DNA of 14,745 nucleotides from Bacillota bacterium (GTDB lineage: Bacteria; Bacillota; Clostridia; Christensenellales; CAG-138). The stretch spans positions 1 through 14,745 of the forward strand of contig JAEZIE010000093.1 in assembly GCA_023416175.1 (NCBI GenBank), written 5' to 3'. The stretch's first letter is position 1, and every line of letters starts with the position of its first letter. Made by a program: the position numbers and the translations under genes. Below, piece by piece: positions 13,769-14,745 of this stretch. The notes beneath the pieces were generated by a model. The model ran no database searches. It saw nothing but the letters and a program-made list of their open reading frames with translations, and was not told the origin of the DNA.

Positions 13769-14745
13769 ATGACAGAGATCTTTATGCCCAAGGCAGGCAT
13801 GGATATGAAAGAAGGCGTGCTCGTCCGCTGGCTCAAGGAAATAGGCGATCCTGTGGAAAAAGATGAGCCGATCATGGAAATCGAAACGGATAAAATCACC
13901 ATGGAAGCCGAAGCCCCAGCAAGCGGATTTTTCCTTGCAAAGTATTGCGAGGAAGGTGATGTGATCCCCGTGCTCGATATAATAGGATATATCGGCGCAG
14001 AGGATGAAAAAGCGCCGGAAAAGCCCGGTGGCATGCAGATAGCCGAAGCTGTGAAAAGCACCCCCGCAGCTGTGATCGAGCCGACCGCTCCCCTTGTGCT
14101 GGACGTGCACCCCGGCAGAATGCGCGCGACTCCCTATGCACGGCAGCTTGCCCATATGCGCGGCATTGAGCTTGCCACGCTCGTTCCTTCAGGCAAGCAC
14201 GGGGAAATCTTAGGCAAGGATGTGCTCCATAGTGAGCGCCTGCCTGCGGCGACCCCTTTGGCCCAGCAAATAGCCCGCGACAATGGGGTAGACATCGCAT
14301 CATTGCAGGGTACCGGCCACGAGGGCAAGGTCCGAAAAGCAGATGTTCTCGCTGCGGTAAACCCCGTACTATCGCCCAACCAAGGCGGTGCATTGCTTAC
14401 TGTTGAGAGCCGCAGGCCGTTAAGCGGCATGAACCGCGTCATAGCGGAGCGCATGTTCCGAAGCCACACCGAGATCCCCAACGTCACCCAATCTGTATTG
14501 GTAGATATGACCGACCTACTGTCATTGCGCGCAAAACTAAACGCCCGCCGCGAGCAAAAGCTCTCGGTAAATGACTTTGTACTCAAAGCCACCGCTATCG
14601 CAGTGAAGGAACAGCCCAAGGCCCGTACCATTATACAGGGCAACGAATACATTACGTACTCCGAGGCCAACATTGGCTTTGCCGTCAGCGTGGAAGACGG
14701 CCTGCTTGTTCCCGTGCTGCATAATGCCGACTTACTCTCCCTGCC
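13769..14745 (+). CDS. acoC: Dihydrolipoamide acyltransferase E2 component, 5' part (cut by window end)
   Basis: Open from ATG 13769 to the window end (325 codons), with AAAGGAGA 7 nt upstream. Residues 1-78 form a lipoyl domain with target Lys42 in EIETDKITM. Two peripheral-subunit-binding domains follow: RATPYARQLAHMRGIEL to LGKDVLH (about 119-154) and AATPLAQQIARDNGVDI to VRKADVLAAV (about 160-197). The catalytic acyltransferase domain starts near residue 215 (SRRPLSGMNRVIAERM) and continues with SVNDFVLKATAIAV and NIGFAVSVEDGLLVPVL; its HxxxD active site lies beyond the window. The protein forms the core of the complex and transfers the acyl group to CoA. Acetoin versus 2-oxoacid use cannot be decided here. 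A dihydrolipoamide dehydrogenase gene is expected downstream. Confidence 0.93.
   Translation, partial: MTEIFMPKAGMDMKEGVLVRWLKEIGDPVEKDEPIMEIETDKITMEAEAPASGFFLAKYCEEGDVIPVLDIIGYIGAEDEKAPEKPGGMQIAEAVKSTPAAVIEPTAPLVLDVHPGRMRATPYARQLAHMRGIELATLVPSGKHGEILGKDVLHSERLPAATPLAQQIARDNGVDIASLQGTGHEGKVRKADVLAAVNPVLSPNQGGALLTVESRRPLSGMNRVIAERMFRSHTEIPNVTQSVLVDMTDLLSLRAKLNARREQKLSVNDFVLKATAIAVKEQPKARTIIQGNEYITYSEANIGFAVSVEDGLLVPVLHNADLLSL

Noticed and set aside
1..14745. CRISPR arrays, tRNA or rRNA genes, insertion sequences, phage or toxin-antitoxin genes
   Set aside because: I looked for regularly spaced direct repeats, tRNA-like cloverleaf ends and transposase or integrase motifs and saw none.

Overview
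The window looks like a carbohydrate-catabolism locus from a Gram-positive anaerobe, probably a moderately GC-rich member of the Clostridia. The reasons are the lipoprotein-anchored sugar-binding protein, strong purine-rich ribosome binding sites (GGAGG, AAAGGAGA), sigma-A-like promoters with 17-nt spacers, intrinsic terminators, and GTG/TTG starts. The organism assignment is inferred from these traits, not from a marker gene.

Layout. Positions 1-539 (+) hold the 3' part of an SMP-30/gluconolactonase-type gene, which converges on the end of a long minus-strand operon. That operon is read right to left from a promoter at about 10183-10211: sugar-binding lipoprotein (9884-8778), ABC ATPase (8541-7057), permease (7054-6038), second permease (about 5996-4986), class II aldolase/4-epimerase-family protein (4919-4269), UlaE/SgbU-type pentulose-5-phosphate 3-epimerase (4219-3311), LyxK-like FGGY kinase (3314-1806) and aldo/keto reductase (1757-810). 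A SorC-type regulator (11506-10529) sits upstream of the operon on the same strand and is closed by its own intrinsic terminator. Diverging from the regulator on the + strand is a ThDP-dependent dehydrogenase cluster of acetoin/2-oxoacid dehydrogenase type: E1 alpha, E1 beta and the first two thirds of E2, which is cut by the window end.

How it may work. The ABC system imports a monosaccharide. Kinase, 3-epimerase and class II enzyme match in order of action the L-xylulose branch LyxK-SgbU-SgbE: L-xylulose to L-xylulose-5-P to L-ribulose-5-P to D-xylulose-5-P. The 3-epimerase keeps all four metal-ligand positions. The class II enzyme does not fully match either the 4-epimerase or the fuculose-phosphate aldolase active site, so the last step is uncertain. 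The regulator lies between the sugar operon and the dehydrogenase cluster, and all three promoters carry dyads or repeats, so coordinated control of sugar uptake and the dehydrogenase complex is plausible but inferred.

The most unusual non-coding element is a roughly 165-bp structured spacer between the binding-protein and ATPase genes. It has perfect 12-bp terminal inverted repeats plus an internal third copy of the same arm, so two mutually exclusive folds are possible in the operon transcript.
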